Assembly: GCF_052324685.1 (NCBI RefSeq) | Contig: NC_135225.1 | Coordinates: 11,546,003 to 11,610,002 of the forward strand | Direction of reading: 5' to 3' | Source of the DNA: Brachyhypopomus gauderio | Taxonomy: Eukaryota > Chordata > Actinopteri > Gymnotiformes > Hypopomidae | DNA length: 64,000 bases | In this document: in pieces, positions 49,613 to 63,000 of the stretch | How positions within the stretch are numbered: position 1 is the first letter of the stretch | Layout: the number at the start of each line of letters is the position of its first letter | Program-made: the position numbers and the translations under genes | The notes under the pieces: model-generated | Told to the model about the DNA's origin: nothing | What the model saw: the letters and a program-made list of their open reading frames with translations, nothing else | Database searches by the model: none

Positions 49613-51475
49613 ATCCATATTAAAATATGATGGAGAAAGCCACTTGATGAAAACTTGAGTTGTAATGTCATGTTATCTTAGCTAGCTAGCTTGCTAGTAA
49701 CAATAAGATTTCCCAAACACATAATACAGTTGGCCTGTATAAATGTGAATGGTAGCTATCCAGCTGGCAAAGATAACCAATTAGCTAGCTAACTGTAGCT
49801 CTCAGATCACGTTCAAATTCAGGTTCTCAGATCAGGTCCTTCAAGTTCTCTTCAAGGTTTTGCAACATTTTTACTGTCATAGTTTTTCAGCAAATACTCC
49901 ATGTTAGCATGCCTTTATAATGACCTCAAAGAACTGTTGATACCCACACATGCTGAGGGGTTTCAAAACTGATTACCCTATGTAGCTAGTGCTATGGATG
50001 CCAGAAGTCTGTCTAGTGGTGTTTTCTTCTCAGAGATGCAGATCATATGTTCTAGAATTTCATCCTCCTCTGCTATTTAGATTGGATTGTCATGGTTATT
50101 TGTTAATTTCCATTTATTGTGCTGGGAAGAAATTCTAAAATGTAAACAACATTCCCTAAAATTAAGAATGAAAAGTTATGGACTGATAAATAAATTACAC
50201 AGGATTATCTTAAAGTGTATTTTTTGCCTTTGGCTGCCATGTGATAGTAAAATATTATATCAGTATTACTAGTTATTAGTAATAGGCTGCATTTTTACTC
50301 AATTTAAGCAGGTTCCAATTTTTATTACTAAACATTACACTGTAAAGAGATATAAGTGAGTGTCTCTTAGATATTTAGACTTTGTGAACTTATTATGTTA
50401 TAAGATTATGCTTATTGTGTTATCAGATTATGTTATCAGATTTGTCTATGACTGAAGTCAAAAGCCAACTCCAGCAAATTAGCTGGGGTTTTAACCACCA
50501 TTATTTAAAACATTTTAAAGTGAAAAAGTTGTTGTTGTTATTCATCTTTTTTCATTGATAATTTTTTATTGGCACAAACAGAGTTCAAGAATGAGTGGGT
50601 GTTCAAACTATGGTCACTGCAGTCTCTCAGAAACATAATTTCCATGTTTTCACAACCATTTTGCAGTGTAAAGAAAAAAGTAAAGAAAATAATTTTGTAT
50701 GCCAGCTTAGTCTTGGAGACAAAGTCAGTTTAGAAGCTGGAATTACAGTCACTGCATTCTAGTGGATCCTGCACATATAACACAGTGAAGGTCTTTAATG
50801 GAAAATACAACTTACCTGGATTTGTTGTATGCAAATTCTGTATGTAGGTAGTTCATTCCCTCTTCCATTTTGATGGAATTGTGGATATCAATGTAAGTTG
50901 CAAGCAGATGGACTATGAGATTATACTTTTTTATTGTCACTTATCTGGAAATATCTGCCAGTTATAATTTAACAGAAAGAGATGTTCCTTTTTGATTTTA
51001 TTGCAACATTCGTTCATGACATTGTGTATTCAAATGATTCACCAATCTGGCCAACAAAATGATGCTCAAGGTACTTTGCTATTTGCTATACATTTATATT
51101 TACCTTAGGGCAACACAAATTTTAAATAACTATGAAACAATTTTATTAATAAAAATGTTCTTAATAAAAACATTTTTGATTTATTATATGTCATATGCTT
51201 TAGTGTTTTATAATATTGTCCCCAAGTTAAGTTGCTGATTTACCAAGTATTTTGAAGATTTATATACCGTATTTGTATACCATACAAACCCAACAAACGC
51301 CAAAAAAAATCAAATAAACAAATAAAAAGCAAAATAATAACGGGGACTGTAGCAAAGAGACTTTTATTTTGATGTTCCGCACAATAGAAGTCCAAGTTCA
51401 TGCAAGGCGTAGAACAGTTACTCCAAGTACGAAGGTCTTGTTGGGACTGTAGCTACCAAACATCAACCTGCTGAA

Positions 51476-54400
51476 ATGGTGAGTTTTTTTTTAAGTGTAA
51501 CTAGTTAACAGTAGAATTCTAGTTTCATTTCAGGAATTTGCGCATGTATGAAATTAAAAATGCTTTGCTGAAAATACTGCTCAGCTAGCTAGTTCTTTGC
51601 ATTGCGCTCGCCCTGGATGAGAAAGTAGCTGGCTAGCTACAAGGCCGGGTGAGGAAGTGGAGTTGGGTTTGACCTGCTGTTTCAGGGGAGGGTGTGATAA
51701 CGCTGCTTACTTGACCACAGGCAAACCTCTCATCCTTTCAATCTGGGTGGTTAACCTATATATATATATATATAATATATATATTCCCATCTAGTATATG
51801 TGTCCCCAACGATAGGGTGTCTTAGTTGGTAGAGCTAGCCAGCTTGCTAGCTAGTTAGCCGGTACAAGCAATGTAGCTAACGGTACTAAAGTGTCGGGAC
51901 GTACGTCTGAGTTTCAGTGTTCTCGTATAAATTAGATGACCAGAACAACTTTGCCTGAAGGTTTTGAGTGACATTTGATTTGTAGCTAAAATGCTTATTG
52001 GTCTTGCAGACACCATGTGTTTATGTGGAATGACTATGAATACGAATGAATGGATACTTTATATTTTTAAGTATTACCTTGCCTCTTCAGACTGGTTAAA
52101 CCATTATATTGAATACAATGTGAAATTAAAATAAAGGAAACGTATGTCTTTAGAATTTCTGATTGTAAATTCAAGTTTTTCCTCTTGATCCTGCAGGTTT
52201 GTGCGTTATGACACATACTTAAAGTAACCTCAGATTTGATTGTTGCAGAGTTTCCTTGGTGGTCTGTTTGGTCCTGTATGTGAGATTGATGTCCTACTCA
52301 ATGATGCCGAGAGCAGAAAGACAGCAGAGCTAAAGACAGAAGATGGGAAAGTGGAGAAGCACTACTTATTTTATGATGGGGAGTCTGTTTCCGGAAAGGT
52401 GAGAGATCAATTCTCATTTACCCAAAGAATAAGGTGTACACTTACACGAAGAATAAGGTGTACACTTACTTGGTCTGTATTTTGAAAACATAATTGTTGT
52501 TTGTATGTACCTCTACCTTATTACGGTGACTCCTATATCTTTAGAAAAGGAGCATGATTGAAAGTGCATTAGGCCAATTGGAGCTATAGATCTAGTTTTT
52601 AAAAACACCTTCCAAAATATAGATTTTAGATTTTTTAAAGCTATGTAAAATATTGTTTCTTAATAAAACTGTTTCATAATGGATACCTTAACATTTGTGT
52701 TTCCCCAAGGTAAATATCAATGTAAAGCAAACTGGCAAACGGCTTGAGCATCAGGGAATTCGCATAGAATTTGTTGGACAGATTGGTGAGTCTTTTGAAT
52801 ACACAATGTCATGGACATTGAATGTTGCAATAAAATAAAAAAGGAGTGACTCTGTTGTGTTTCACATTTTAGCCTTGAAAAGCAGAAGGCTTAGGAAAGC
52901 ATGTGGTTGTCACATGCCCAATAAGCACAAACTGAGCAACCAGCATGTAAAAAAAAAAAAAAAAACTTTGCTCATTCAGTTTTTCCATAATATAGAGTTC
53001 CCAAAAAGATGTAGGATGTTCAGATGATACTGTGCCAGATATATGTGGAAATGTTTGTGCTCAAAGAGAACCTTTCTGTGACCCAGAACTTTTTAGTGAT
53101 AAAAGCAACACACATGAATTTGTGAACCTTGTGAAGGAGCTTGCTCTTCCTGGAGAGCTGACCCAGAATCGGAGTTATGACTTTGAGTTCATGCAAGTAG
53201 AGAAACCCTACGAGTCTTATGTTGGAACGAATGTGCGACTGAGGTCAGTATACTTAAAAAACTACTGTGATAGTTCTAGTAAACTTATTTAGGAAGTGCT
53301 GAATCCAATTATAAAATATTGGTAATTCTTTGTGGATTCTTTGTTTACATATGATTGGTTCTATATTTGGCAGGTATTTCCTCAAAGTGACAATAGTAAG
53401 GAGGCTCTCTGATTTGGTAAAAGAGTATGATCTCATAGTCCATCAGCTTGCCACTTACCCTGATGTCAACAATTCCATCAAGATGGAAGTGGGAATTGAA
53501 GACTGCCTACATATAGAATTTGAGTACAACAAGTCCAAGTAAGATGTCTCCATTAAAGACCTTCATGATGTCATATGTGCAGGACTAAGGTTTAAGGATC
53601 GGTTTGCGCTGATGGCTTTCATGACCACAAAGCACTATGAATTAATTCATGATGTCATATGTGCAGGACTAAGGTTTAAGGATCAGTTTGCTGATGTCTT
53701 TAATGACCACAAAGCACTAAGAATTAATTAATGATCTCATATGTGCAGGACTAAGGTTTAAGGATCAGTTTGCTGATGTATTTAATGACCACAAAGCACT
53801 AAGAATTAATTAATGACGTAATATGTGCAGGACTAAGGTTTAAGGATCAGTTTGCTGATGACCACAAAGCACTATGAATTAATTCATGATGTATGCTTGC
53901 TCATGTCCCTGCAGATACCACCTAAAAGATGTAATTGTGGGTAAAATCTACTTTTTGCTGGTGCGAATCAAAATCCAACACATGGAGCTTCAGTTGATCA
54001 AAAAAGAAATGACAGGAATTGGTGAGTGTTATGTACACCTTTAACCACCCACTACTGTAGTCCCATCATCACTAACATTCGCACTGCTGTTCACCTACAC
54101 CACTGTTACGGTCCTCACGCCTAGACAGGCCTTAACAGTGAGGCCAAAATAGGATAAATGCACTCATTACAGAACAGTGCAGTACTCTGAATCTGTTTGC
54201 ATCATCTCTTGGGATAGTGGTATATAAGGCTGATATTCTAAACTTAATCTTAGTTAATCTTAGTTTTGTGTTCTCTGAAATCTTAGCATAATTTTTCCTG
54301 TAATACAATTGAACAATGGAAAGTATCATGCACTAAAATTTTATGGTATGATTTTATTTGACAGGGCCGAGTACCACTACAGAGACAGAAACTGTAGCCA

Positions 54401-57318
54401 AGTATGAGATTATGGATGGAGCGCCAGTAAAAGGTAAGATAAGCTTCATGCTCTTGTAAATACATTAAAAGGGTGGAGAGGTTTATAAAAAAAAATGTTT
54501 TCCATTGCTGAGTACCTATTTAAAAATTATCTGTAATATAATTCAAGAATTACTATATGAAAGTAATGTTTGCTATCTTAACCCATTAACGACCAGAGAC
54601 CAAAACATCAGTGCGCATGTGTGTGCATTTTAAAATAATGTTCATTCATATTGGGTTGCTGTTCTTTTGATTGGCCTAGCAAGAATTATAACAGTTAAAA
54701 CTTTATAATGTTATTGGCCGAGAAATGTTCTGTGAAAGACACACCAAATGTTAAAATCTTGTAGACTTGTTAGCTCAGTCTCACGATCTAGCACAGCCTT
54801 GGGTGTGTCTTTTGCATAACTGTTATGTTTGGATGCAGGTGTGTAATAATTGTTTTTGCTTCCATGTAAAAAACAAGACTACAGACTATAGATAGAATAG
54901 ACTACAGCTCTATTCCTCATCCATGTAGCAGCAACTAGGAGTTCTGTTGATCCACTGAACATTTTCTGTTCTCGAGAGATATATAAGTCCACAATTGCTT
55001 CTTAAGGTTGGTTTAAATAATTAGAGTAGCGCTGTACATATTATAACCAAATCATAGAAGATATACAAATATCAAGCCAGTACAGAGAAATCATTATATG
55101 CCCTTAATTCATTCCTGTTTTTACCATGATTTTGTTATTTTTTTTTTGTTTGTTTTTTTTTAAAACCTATACATAATTGGGTGGTGGTTTCCCCTTATTG
55201 TGTCCTTGTTATCCCATGTATAAATCCTGAATGTCACACTGGAGAACAATAGTGCCCCACAGTGCCAGGTAGTTTCCAGTAACCTCTTAGTGAAGAACTC
55301 CGCAGATGTGTAAATGACGGCCATATAAAGGTGTCGAGCGTTAGTAAGAAGGCTCTTTGCCTTTGCTCTAGCCTAATCTGCGATTTATCATCAGTTGAAT
55401 GCAAAAGAAAACTACCTTGTTTTCTGGACTATAAGCCGAGACTTTTTTCCCCCACGATTTGAACCATGCGGCTTAATGAGGTGTGGCTTTTCTGTAGACT
55501 TTTCTTCACCCAAAAATCAAAAAAGAAAGTGCTCAATTTCATTTAGCACATGCAAGCAGCAGGCACGACGAAGAAATTTTTTCAAACCAACATGGTGTGT
55601 CAAATTCCGACTCCCCGGCAGAATCCGACTCCCCTCGTTTGCACACGCGTAAAGATGATATTCGGGAGTTACAGTGATTATAACTTAGTTCATTGTGCAC
55701 TCTAGTTTTGGCCTAACTAGATATTTAGACATCCTGCTGTAATACTGCGTAGTTGTGGTCAGAGGTTTTAATTTATTTAAAATAATTAACACCCTTGAGC
55801 CAGCGTGGCTTTGGACATAGATAATGTCGTTTGCTGTGATGGATAATTAAAGCCTAGCTCTTATTTATGCATAGAAACATAAATTGACAATATAATCTGT
55901 AGCGTCTTAATGTGCGGATAAACGAGGGGAGTCGGAATTGGGCACAACACGGGCTGAAAGCCAGATCTGTCACACTGAAATGCTACAGGCACCATTTGGA
56001 AACTGATCAGTTCAGTTAAATGTATTTAGTTTAGTAGATATATGCTGCTTTCAGCCCGGTGCGGCTTATACAACATTTTCCATTAAAAAAAAACTTTGTA
56101 GGTGCGAATTATATTGAGGTGCGCTTTATAGTCCAGAAAATACGGTAATTGAATCATGGTAACTTAATGTGTATTAATGTCATATGAAGCAAGCAGTGCA
56201 TCTGTGAAAAACAAACCTTGTTAATTGAAAAACACTCTTTGTAATAAATAAATCCCATGTTCTGTCAAACAGCTGTTCAACCCTCAATTTGCATCATTTG
56301 TGTTGATGAAAGGCAGGATTAATTCCAGAAGGAATATCTCCAGTCATATATCACACACCCCAACCACATTTTGATGAGCAAAGAATTTCCCACTTCTTGA
56401 CCATACCAACACTCATTGGTTAAGGTCATGTCTTGTGGTTTATTGGAGTTCTGCAAAATGAACCAATGCCTTAACAAATTTGACTGTATCAGAACAAAAC
56501 TCTAGCTGGACAGGCAGTATTCATCCTGTTGCTATATAATGAGTGAACAAATGTGTGCCATTTCCAAGAGGTGCATTTCACAAATTCTTTTCATTTATGA
56601 AAATACAGTCTGTAAACATCACATAATTAGATTAGTAAAGCTGACATGGGTGAAAATATCAATTTTATTTTTCCACTGACTTCACATTTGCTATACTGCT
56701 CACTTGACTTTTCTGAGTCCCTGTCTAGATGTCCAGTAAATACTCGAAAATAATACTTTAAATACTTTAATTTGTATAAAATGTAAGTGGATGATCTGCA
56801 ACACAGCACATTATGTACATCCACCATAAATGTGTCTTGTTCACATCATGAAGTCCTATAAGCGCTGGAACTCGTATTTGCACTATGTGGTCTATGTGGA
56901 ATTTTGACCAATAAGTGAATCTCTTTTTACTAGGTGAATCCATCCCTATACGGCTTTTCCTTGCTGGCTATGACCTCACGGCTACCATGAGAGACGTAAA
57001 CAAGAAATTCTCTGTGAGGTACTTCCTAAATCTGGTTCTGGTGGATGAAGAGGATAGGCGGTACTTCAAACAGCAGGTACATTATAACTGCTGTAACACT
57101 TTCGTATGGAATGGAACAATGTAATTAGCAATGTCATGAATGTTAATCACTTAGACTTTATGATTCAAAACATAATGTAAGTTTGTCCATTTTCTTTTAA
57201 TTAGGAGATTGTTTTGTGGCGAAAGGCCCCTGAAAAACTGCGAAAACGCAACTACCACCAGCGCTACGAGTCACCTGAGTCACGGCCAAGCCTCTCTGCC
57301 GAGCAGCCCGAAATGTGA
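51476..57318 (+). CDS. vps26a: vps26a, vacuolar protein sorting 26A, retromer subunit
   Basis: Arrestin-fold subunit of the retromer core with VPS35 and VPS29, which recycles cargo from endosomes to the trans-Golgi network or plasma membrane (family knowledge). Coding exons: 51476-51478, 52249-52398, 52710-52785, 53087-53243, 53374-53538, 53915-54021, 54365-54433, 56934-57076, 57205-57318. The sum is 984 bases, 327 aa, the same length as human. Exon 1 contributes only the start codon, then GTGAGT; exon 2 opens SFLGGLFGP. Landmarks: KTEDGKVEKHYLFYDGESV, HQGIRIEFVGQI, THEFVNLVKELALPGEL, YDLIVHQLATYPDVNNSIK, KIQHMELQLIKKE, GESIPIRLFLAGYD, RRYFKQQEIVLWRKAPEK, C-terminus SAEQPEM. Nearly identical to the mammalian protein; the A paralogue is favoured by the synteny and the C-terminus. 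Introns 5 and 7 carry the repeats listed separately. Confidence 0.97.
51754..51784. repeat. (TA)n repeat
   Basis: Interrupted TA run in vps26a intron 1. A second TA run lies near 57893-57911 in the vps26a 3' UTR. Confidence 0.85.
53562..53892. repeat. tandem repeat, 73-84-bp unit, four copies, in vps26a intron 5
   Basis: Units start at 53562, 53646, 53728 and 53810, each with TATGTGCAGGACTAAGGTTT followed by AAGGATC and GACCACAAAGCACTA. Copies differ by small indels. The array ends 22 bases before the start of vps26a exon 6. Confidence 0.93.
55416..56146. mobile_element. candidate non-autonomous DNA element with terminal inverted repeats, in vps26a intron 7
   Basis: TTTTCTGGACTATA at 55420-55433 is matched in reverse complement at 56127-56140, with further imperfect pairing on the inner side. 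A second inverted pair lies inside (CCGACTCCCCTCGTT at 55625-55639 against 55921-55935). No transposase frame is present. I do not recognise the superfamily; the outer boundaries are approximate. Confidence 0.6.
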
Positions 57319-58586
57319 GGAGCAGACGCAGACAGCAGCCAACCAGGGACATGGTCCTTCAGCGGCCAATCACAGGAGAGGAGAGCAGCTCCCACCCAAC
57401 ATACCTGTCACCACTCCTCACAGCTCGTGGTGAAGGGCTTTGCCTGCCTTCGCTGTGTCCACTCTGCCGTCCTCAGCAAGCAGTTAATCATACAAGGACT
57501 TCTTACACACTATAGAAAGCACTGGACCATAAGCTACTATGTAAATCTATAGTTTGGGGGCTTGCACCCTTTCCTAGATGATGCACTTGCTAATTTTCCT
57601 GAAGCTCCACATACATAAATGGCACCCAGAGGGAAAAAATGAAACACTTCTGAAAGCATTCTTGTGCATGCAGGCTGTCTGGATTGAAAACCTTGTTAGT
57701 ATCAACTAAGGTTGGCTGTGGGGCCCATCCTAAAGGGCAAGAAAAGAAAGGTGTTCCGCGTGTTCTGAGGCCAGAGTGCCATACTGTTTTGCAGTCACTT
57801 TATATCTTTAACTTATTTAGCTCCTAATGTTTGTCTTTATTGCAATAGATATGTTTGCCTCATGTAAGTCTTTTAGAGGGAGGGCAAAAAGAAATATATA
57901 TATATATATATTACACTCAGCTGTTTTTCCATCAGCCGTTGAATTTGAAGCTTTATTAAATTACATGAGTTTTGTTTAGAATGCTTGTGTGTATGTGTGC
58001 TGCTTAAAGCTTTCACCTGATTGGTTTATCTGATTATGCTAAGTATGCCACATGGAATGGCTCATTAAAACATTCTTATTTTCTTGATAATGCTCAACCT
58101 TATGGTTACACGTTAGCTCCACTGTTTTCACGTTTAGTTAATCAGGTTTCTAACTATCTTATGGAGGCATTTGTCATGTTTAAATGTAAATGTGCCCATA
58201 AGGATATGATGAAATTTGGCAAAATTATATCCCTTGCATGGTAGCGTATCTAAAGGTTCTGGTTTAAAAAGCAATTTTCAAAATGTCTTTTTTTTTTCGT
58301 CATAATTTTGCTAATATGCATAAAATTCTCTTTAGAATGTTGAGAAAATGCATTCCTTTGGATGTTGATTTACCAGCATATAGCCCAATACGGTTATGAT
58401 ATGAATTACCTTTGTAATTTGAAACACTACTACAGGAATGCCTATTTTCCAGCCATGCTTAATATCTGTGGTTAATTGCATTGGCAATATTTCAAATGGG
58501 ACTATTCAGGTCTGTTATGTAACTGAGTTATGACCCTGAAAATGTACATATATATAGACTTATTCTGTTTATCTGTCAAACTGTTA

Positions 58587-58592
58587 AATAAA
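58587..58592 (+). terminator. vps26a polyadenylation signal AATAAA
   Basis: AATAAA about 1.27 kb after the vps26a stop, embedded in AT-rich 3' UTR sequence. Earlier weak signals are possible. Confidence 0.5.
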
Positions 58593-59062
58593 ATGAAAAT
58601 GTTTATACTGTTAAAAGAATGTAGATGTGTTTGTAAAAAATTGACATGCTACTCTATTATAATGCTTAGAGTTGTGCTGGGTAGTCAGGCTGATTCTAGC
58701 ACCCACTTATTCTTCCTGATGATTGTAAAAGGTCTCCCAACAGCAGAATAGCATCTTAAAAGAGCGATACGTAATTTCACCAGTGATGGTTCTTCATGTT
58801 ATGAAACAACCTTTATTACTGAAAGCCAGTGGCCTACATGACTCAGAGATATATGGCTGTGTGGGGGACCTACCCTGTGGAGCAAAAACTGGTTAGTTTT
58901 CTATACAGTGAGCTGCACTGTATAGAAAAAAAAAACATGTAAGAATAATCATTCATAGATACTATTTATAGATATTCATAGATATTTAGCGGTCAGTATT
59001 CTGCAGTGTGGGATGGACGGGAGTGCCGGTTTATGAATTCAGAGGCCGCGGAACTACTGTAT

Positions 59063-59093
59063 TGACGTCATGGCCGAAGGACCGTCAACCAAT
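59063..59093 (+). promoter_or_regulatory. candidate promoter: CRE and CCAAT box upstream of supv3l1
   Basis: A full CRE palindrome TGACGTCA (59063-59070) is followed by CCAAT (59089-59093) in a slightly CpG-richer block. This CRE/CCAAT layout is typical of TATA-less housekeeping promoters. It lies about 970 bases before the supv3l1 start codon, so either the leader is long or spliced, or it drives another transcript. Confidence 0.45.
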
Positions 59094-60034
59094 CAAGAGG
59101 CCAGCTGAACTGATCCGTCAGTGTTTACGGAAGAACTGCGGAGAAAGAGAATAAAGTAGTTGAGTTGTGGTAATAGCGTGAGTGTCTTTACAATGTATGC
59201 TGTAAAACATGCCATGACAGACGCAAATTAACGATTTGGGCAAAAAGTGTGACAATCGTCAGCCATGTATTAGATTTAAAGTCACGTTAGTTCGCGAGAA
59301 AAGCCGAGATGTAGTTAACAAGAAACTCCCTCGAAGCTTTGTGAACTTTAGCTCGTGTGCATAATCAGATTGGGTAGTGTTTCTTTCAAGAAGAATTATT
59401 AAGTCTCGGTAGTTAATTTAAGTTACAAAGCACATTATATAAGTGCTAGATGTCGAATTATAGTCTTGTTAACAATCTGCATTGTTGCTGAGCTATGAAT
59501 GTGATCATATTTATATCATCCTTTTTATTTTAAACAGACATTTGGCTATATTCTGAACAGTGTCCAGCAGCAACTCTATAAAATGATTTAAAACGGGTGA
59601 CCCAAAAAATATTGAACGTACCACATTAGGGTCCTCAACTAAGGACGCTGAACTGCCGTCTAAATAAACATTTATTTGTAAGCTTTTATCTACAAATATT
59701 TCTTATCTATCTATTATCTATCTGGAATATAACGTCATTAATGTCTTTAAAGCATACTTATACCTATTTACATATTTTAGGTTTCATTCGAAGTAGTGCC
59801 TGTTAATTTCTACAGTCAATGACATTTTTTATCAACAGGCACAATTTTAGACACCAAACGCGCCGGGGGCCTTCCACACGTTTCCTCCCTGCTGAAAGTG
59901 GTGATGACTGACCTTAGGATTTTTTTGCGAAAGTTCCCTAAACGTATAATGTATACTACAGAAAACATTTCGTAGTTACGGTGCTTCTCAGCATTGCTCA
60001 TCGGGCTGGTGGCGATTACAAGCACTGTCTAAAA

Positions 60035-63000
60035 ATGTCGGTTAATCGTTGTATTTACCTTGTGTGCCGCGCTCACATACAGCGCAGAGCATGTGCGTTA
60101 ACGTCCAGCTCCAGTGTTGCGATGATGAACGAGCACTCAGGGCAGCTGGGCACCCCGAGAGCAACTGGGATCAGATGCCCATCACGGAGACTGGCATCTT
60201 CGGACAACACGTCCAGACCACCGGACACCTCCCTCTTTGTACCTCTGGCCATCAAGAGCGATGAAACAGGGGATGGTGCAATTGGAGCAGAATTAACTCA
60301 ACCGCTTGACAAAAGTAACTTTTGTTGCCTTTGTTTTGAAAGCAAGGTTCATTTTCTAAGATCAAATCTAAATAGATATGAAAGCCTGTAAAAACAAAAC
60401 GGAATGATCAATTGTCAATCTGTAACATAACTCTTCATTTAACAGTATTTTTTTACCAATGTTGTCAGCTACAGTGTATTTTGTGGTACACGTAAACCTT
60501 TCAGATTATAATTCCTGGTATATTTATTTGAACATTACAGGTGAACTTCTCAAGATACTAAATAAATTTTACAAAAGGAAAGAGATGCAGAACCTTGCTT
60601 CTGAGCAGGGTCTTGATGGTAAGTTTTTCACTTTGGTAAACTGAACAGGCCTATGACTTATATTCTGTTTCTACTGTCTTGTAAATGTAATCTATGTCTC
60701 TGTTTGGTTTAGCCTTGTTGATGTTATAGTGATGCCAATTTTGTGCATGTATATTGTACAGAGAGTATATTCTTTAGCCCTCGATCACAAAGATGTTGAC
60801 ATTTTACTGACTGACATCTTCTTGTATATGAAAACTGTGAGCTACTACTGGCCAAGAGTCCTGACAAGAAACTTGTGAAGCATCTTTCAGTTTGTGGTTA
60901 AATGTAGGATTGCTCATGGTTTGACATGTTGTTCTACCTCCTAATTGATAAATCTTTATCTATATGCTTGGCACAGTTTGCATGATTCTTGAACATTATC
61001 ATAATAAGCATAGGGTTTTTGCATTCTCATGTAGTTGGACGTGCTGAAATCGGCAGCTCCTAGCCAAACAGTTCCAAATACTGGAACAATTTGAAGGTGT
61101 ACAGCATCTGACTGCGCACATAGCTGGAGAAAATGAAAAAAAAAAAAACATGATCCTTATAAGTTTCAACTGCAAAGTAAATTTTTTTGTACTTTTGGCA
61201 CATGCAGAAAACAGGTAGTTATTTTGTCGTCTTCTAGCTCGCCTCTTCCACCAAGCTTTCATCAGCTTTAGGAAGTATGTTCTGGAGATGACCACCCTTA
61301 GTGCTGATCTTCACATCATTCTCAACGACATCTGCTGTGGCGCAGGTGGGTAGTGCAACACCACGAGAAGTTTAGAGATTTGCTTAAGAGGCTCTGGTTG
61401 TTTGTAGCCAAGCCTGCCAATTCTTTTCACTCTTTTTCCAGGGCACATAGATGACATTTTCCCGTACTTCATGAGGCATGCCAGACTAATCTTTCCCATG
61501 TTGGAATGTATGGATGATTTGCGCAAAATTAGCGATTTGCGTGTGCCGGCCAACTGGTAGGGGAGGCTGTTTATATTGCAAAATATCTCGGGTCTGTTTT
61601 CCCACATGGTTAATGTCATGAATACGTTTTGAAGGTACCCTGATGCCAGAGCTATTCAGCGGAGGATTATATTCCATGCCGGCCCCACGAACAGTGGCAA
61701 AACGTACCACGCCATCCAGAGGTACCTGGAAGCCAAGTCGGCCGTTTACTGTGGTCCTCTGAAGCTGCTGGCCCATGAGATCTTTGAGAAGAGTAATACA
61801 GCAGTAAGTCGCATTCACAGAGTTCCATGATTTTAAATGTACATTGTGTAATTGACAATGAATTTTATCTTGTATCATTTTACAGAATAGCTGGTTTAGT
61901 TGCACTGAAGTTTCAATTCAGATGGTGCCTGCTAGCCTTTGACGCAGTCTGAGTGAATACTAACTGGCTGTTTTTATTTTTGACTTTTCTGTAGAATGTT
62001 CCATGTGATCTGGTGACTGGAGAGGAGAGAACCTTTGTGGATCCAGAGGGGAGACAGTCTAGTCATGTAGCATGTACTATCGAGATGTGCAGCGTCACAA
62101 CTCCATGTGAGTAATGAGAGCTGGACCTTTGCTTAAAGTTCGCTGTTGCCTGAAGCTGACCTGGCACTGCTGAATGTTCTTGACAGATGAAGTAGCTGTC
62201 ATAGATGAGATCCAGATGATCAAAGATCCATCCAGAGGATGGGCGTGGACGAGAGCTCTTCTTGGTGAGTGTTTCACACAACCTATTTGCTAGTCTGTAG
62301 GTATGCACGATATGGGCCTTGTACATCTCGAGGCAGTGATGGCAAATGCCCCTTCAGAGACCCTCCAAATGTGCTATGCTGTGCAAGAGTGCATTAGTTC
62401 ATAAGTCTCAGGTTTTCTGTGATTTCTGATTTGGCCTATTGTTCTTTCTCACCCTGGCGGAGATAGGGTTATGCGCTGAAGAGATCCATGTGTGTGGGGA
62501 GGCAGCAGCAATTCACTTTGTCACTGAACTCATGCTCACTACTGGTGAGGAGATTGAGGTGAGTCTGCAAAGTAGAGTTGAATCAATATCAGACCCCTCA
62601 TAGCCATTCCAGTATTTTATGGCTAAACATTTTTTGTGTTTCATTATGTCTGGATCTAGACACAAACAGCTTTCTTTTAACCCCTTAAGGTCCGTAACTA
62701 TACAAGGTTGACTCCGTTCTCCATCTCGGACCATGCCCTGGAGAACCTGGACAACCTTAAGCCCGGTGACTGCATCGTGTGTTTTAGCAAGAATGACATC
62801 TACTCTGTGAGTAGGCAGATCGAGATCCGAGGCTTGGAATGTGCGGTCATTTATGGCAGCCTGCCCCCTGGTGAGACTCCATTACTCTTTGCAATCCAAA
62901 AGCAATATAGCCCAAAATAAATCTACATACGTTTGCATTGGGGCATTGCATTTGTGAATTCCTTTTCATTTGTTTAACCTTGTAATCGGACAGCATGACT

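Noticed and set aside
61486..61905. Minus-strand frame of 139 codons
   Set aside because: Antisense shadow across supv3l1 exons 4 and 5, which carry intact helicase motifs on the plus strand.
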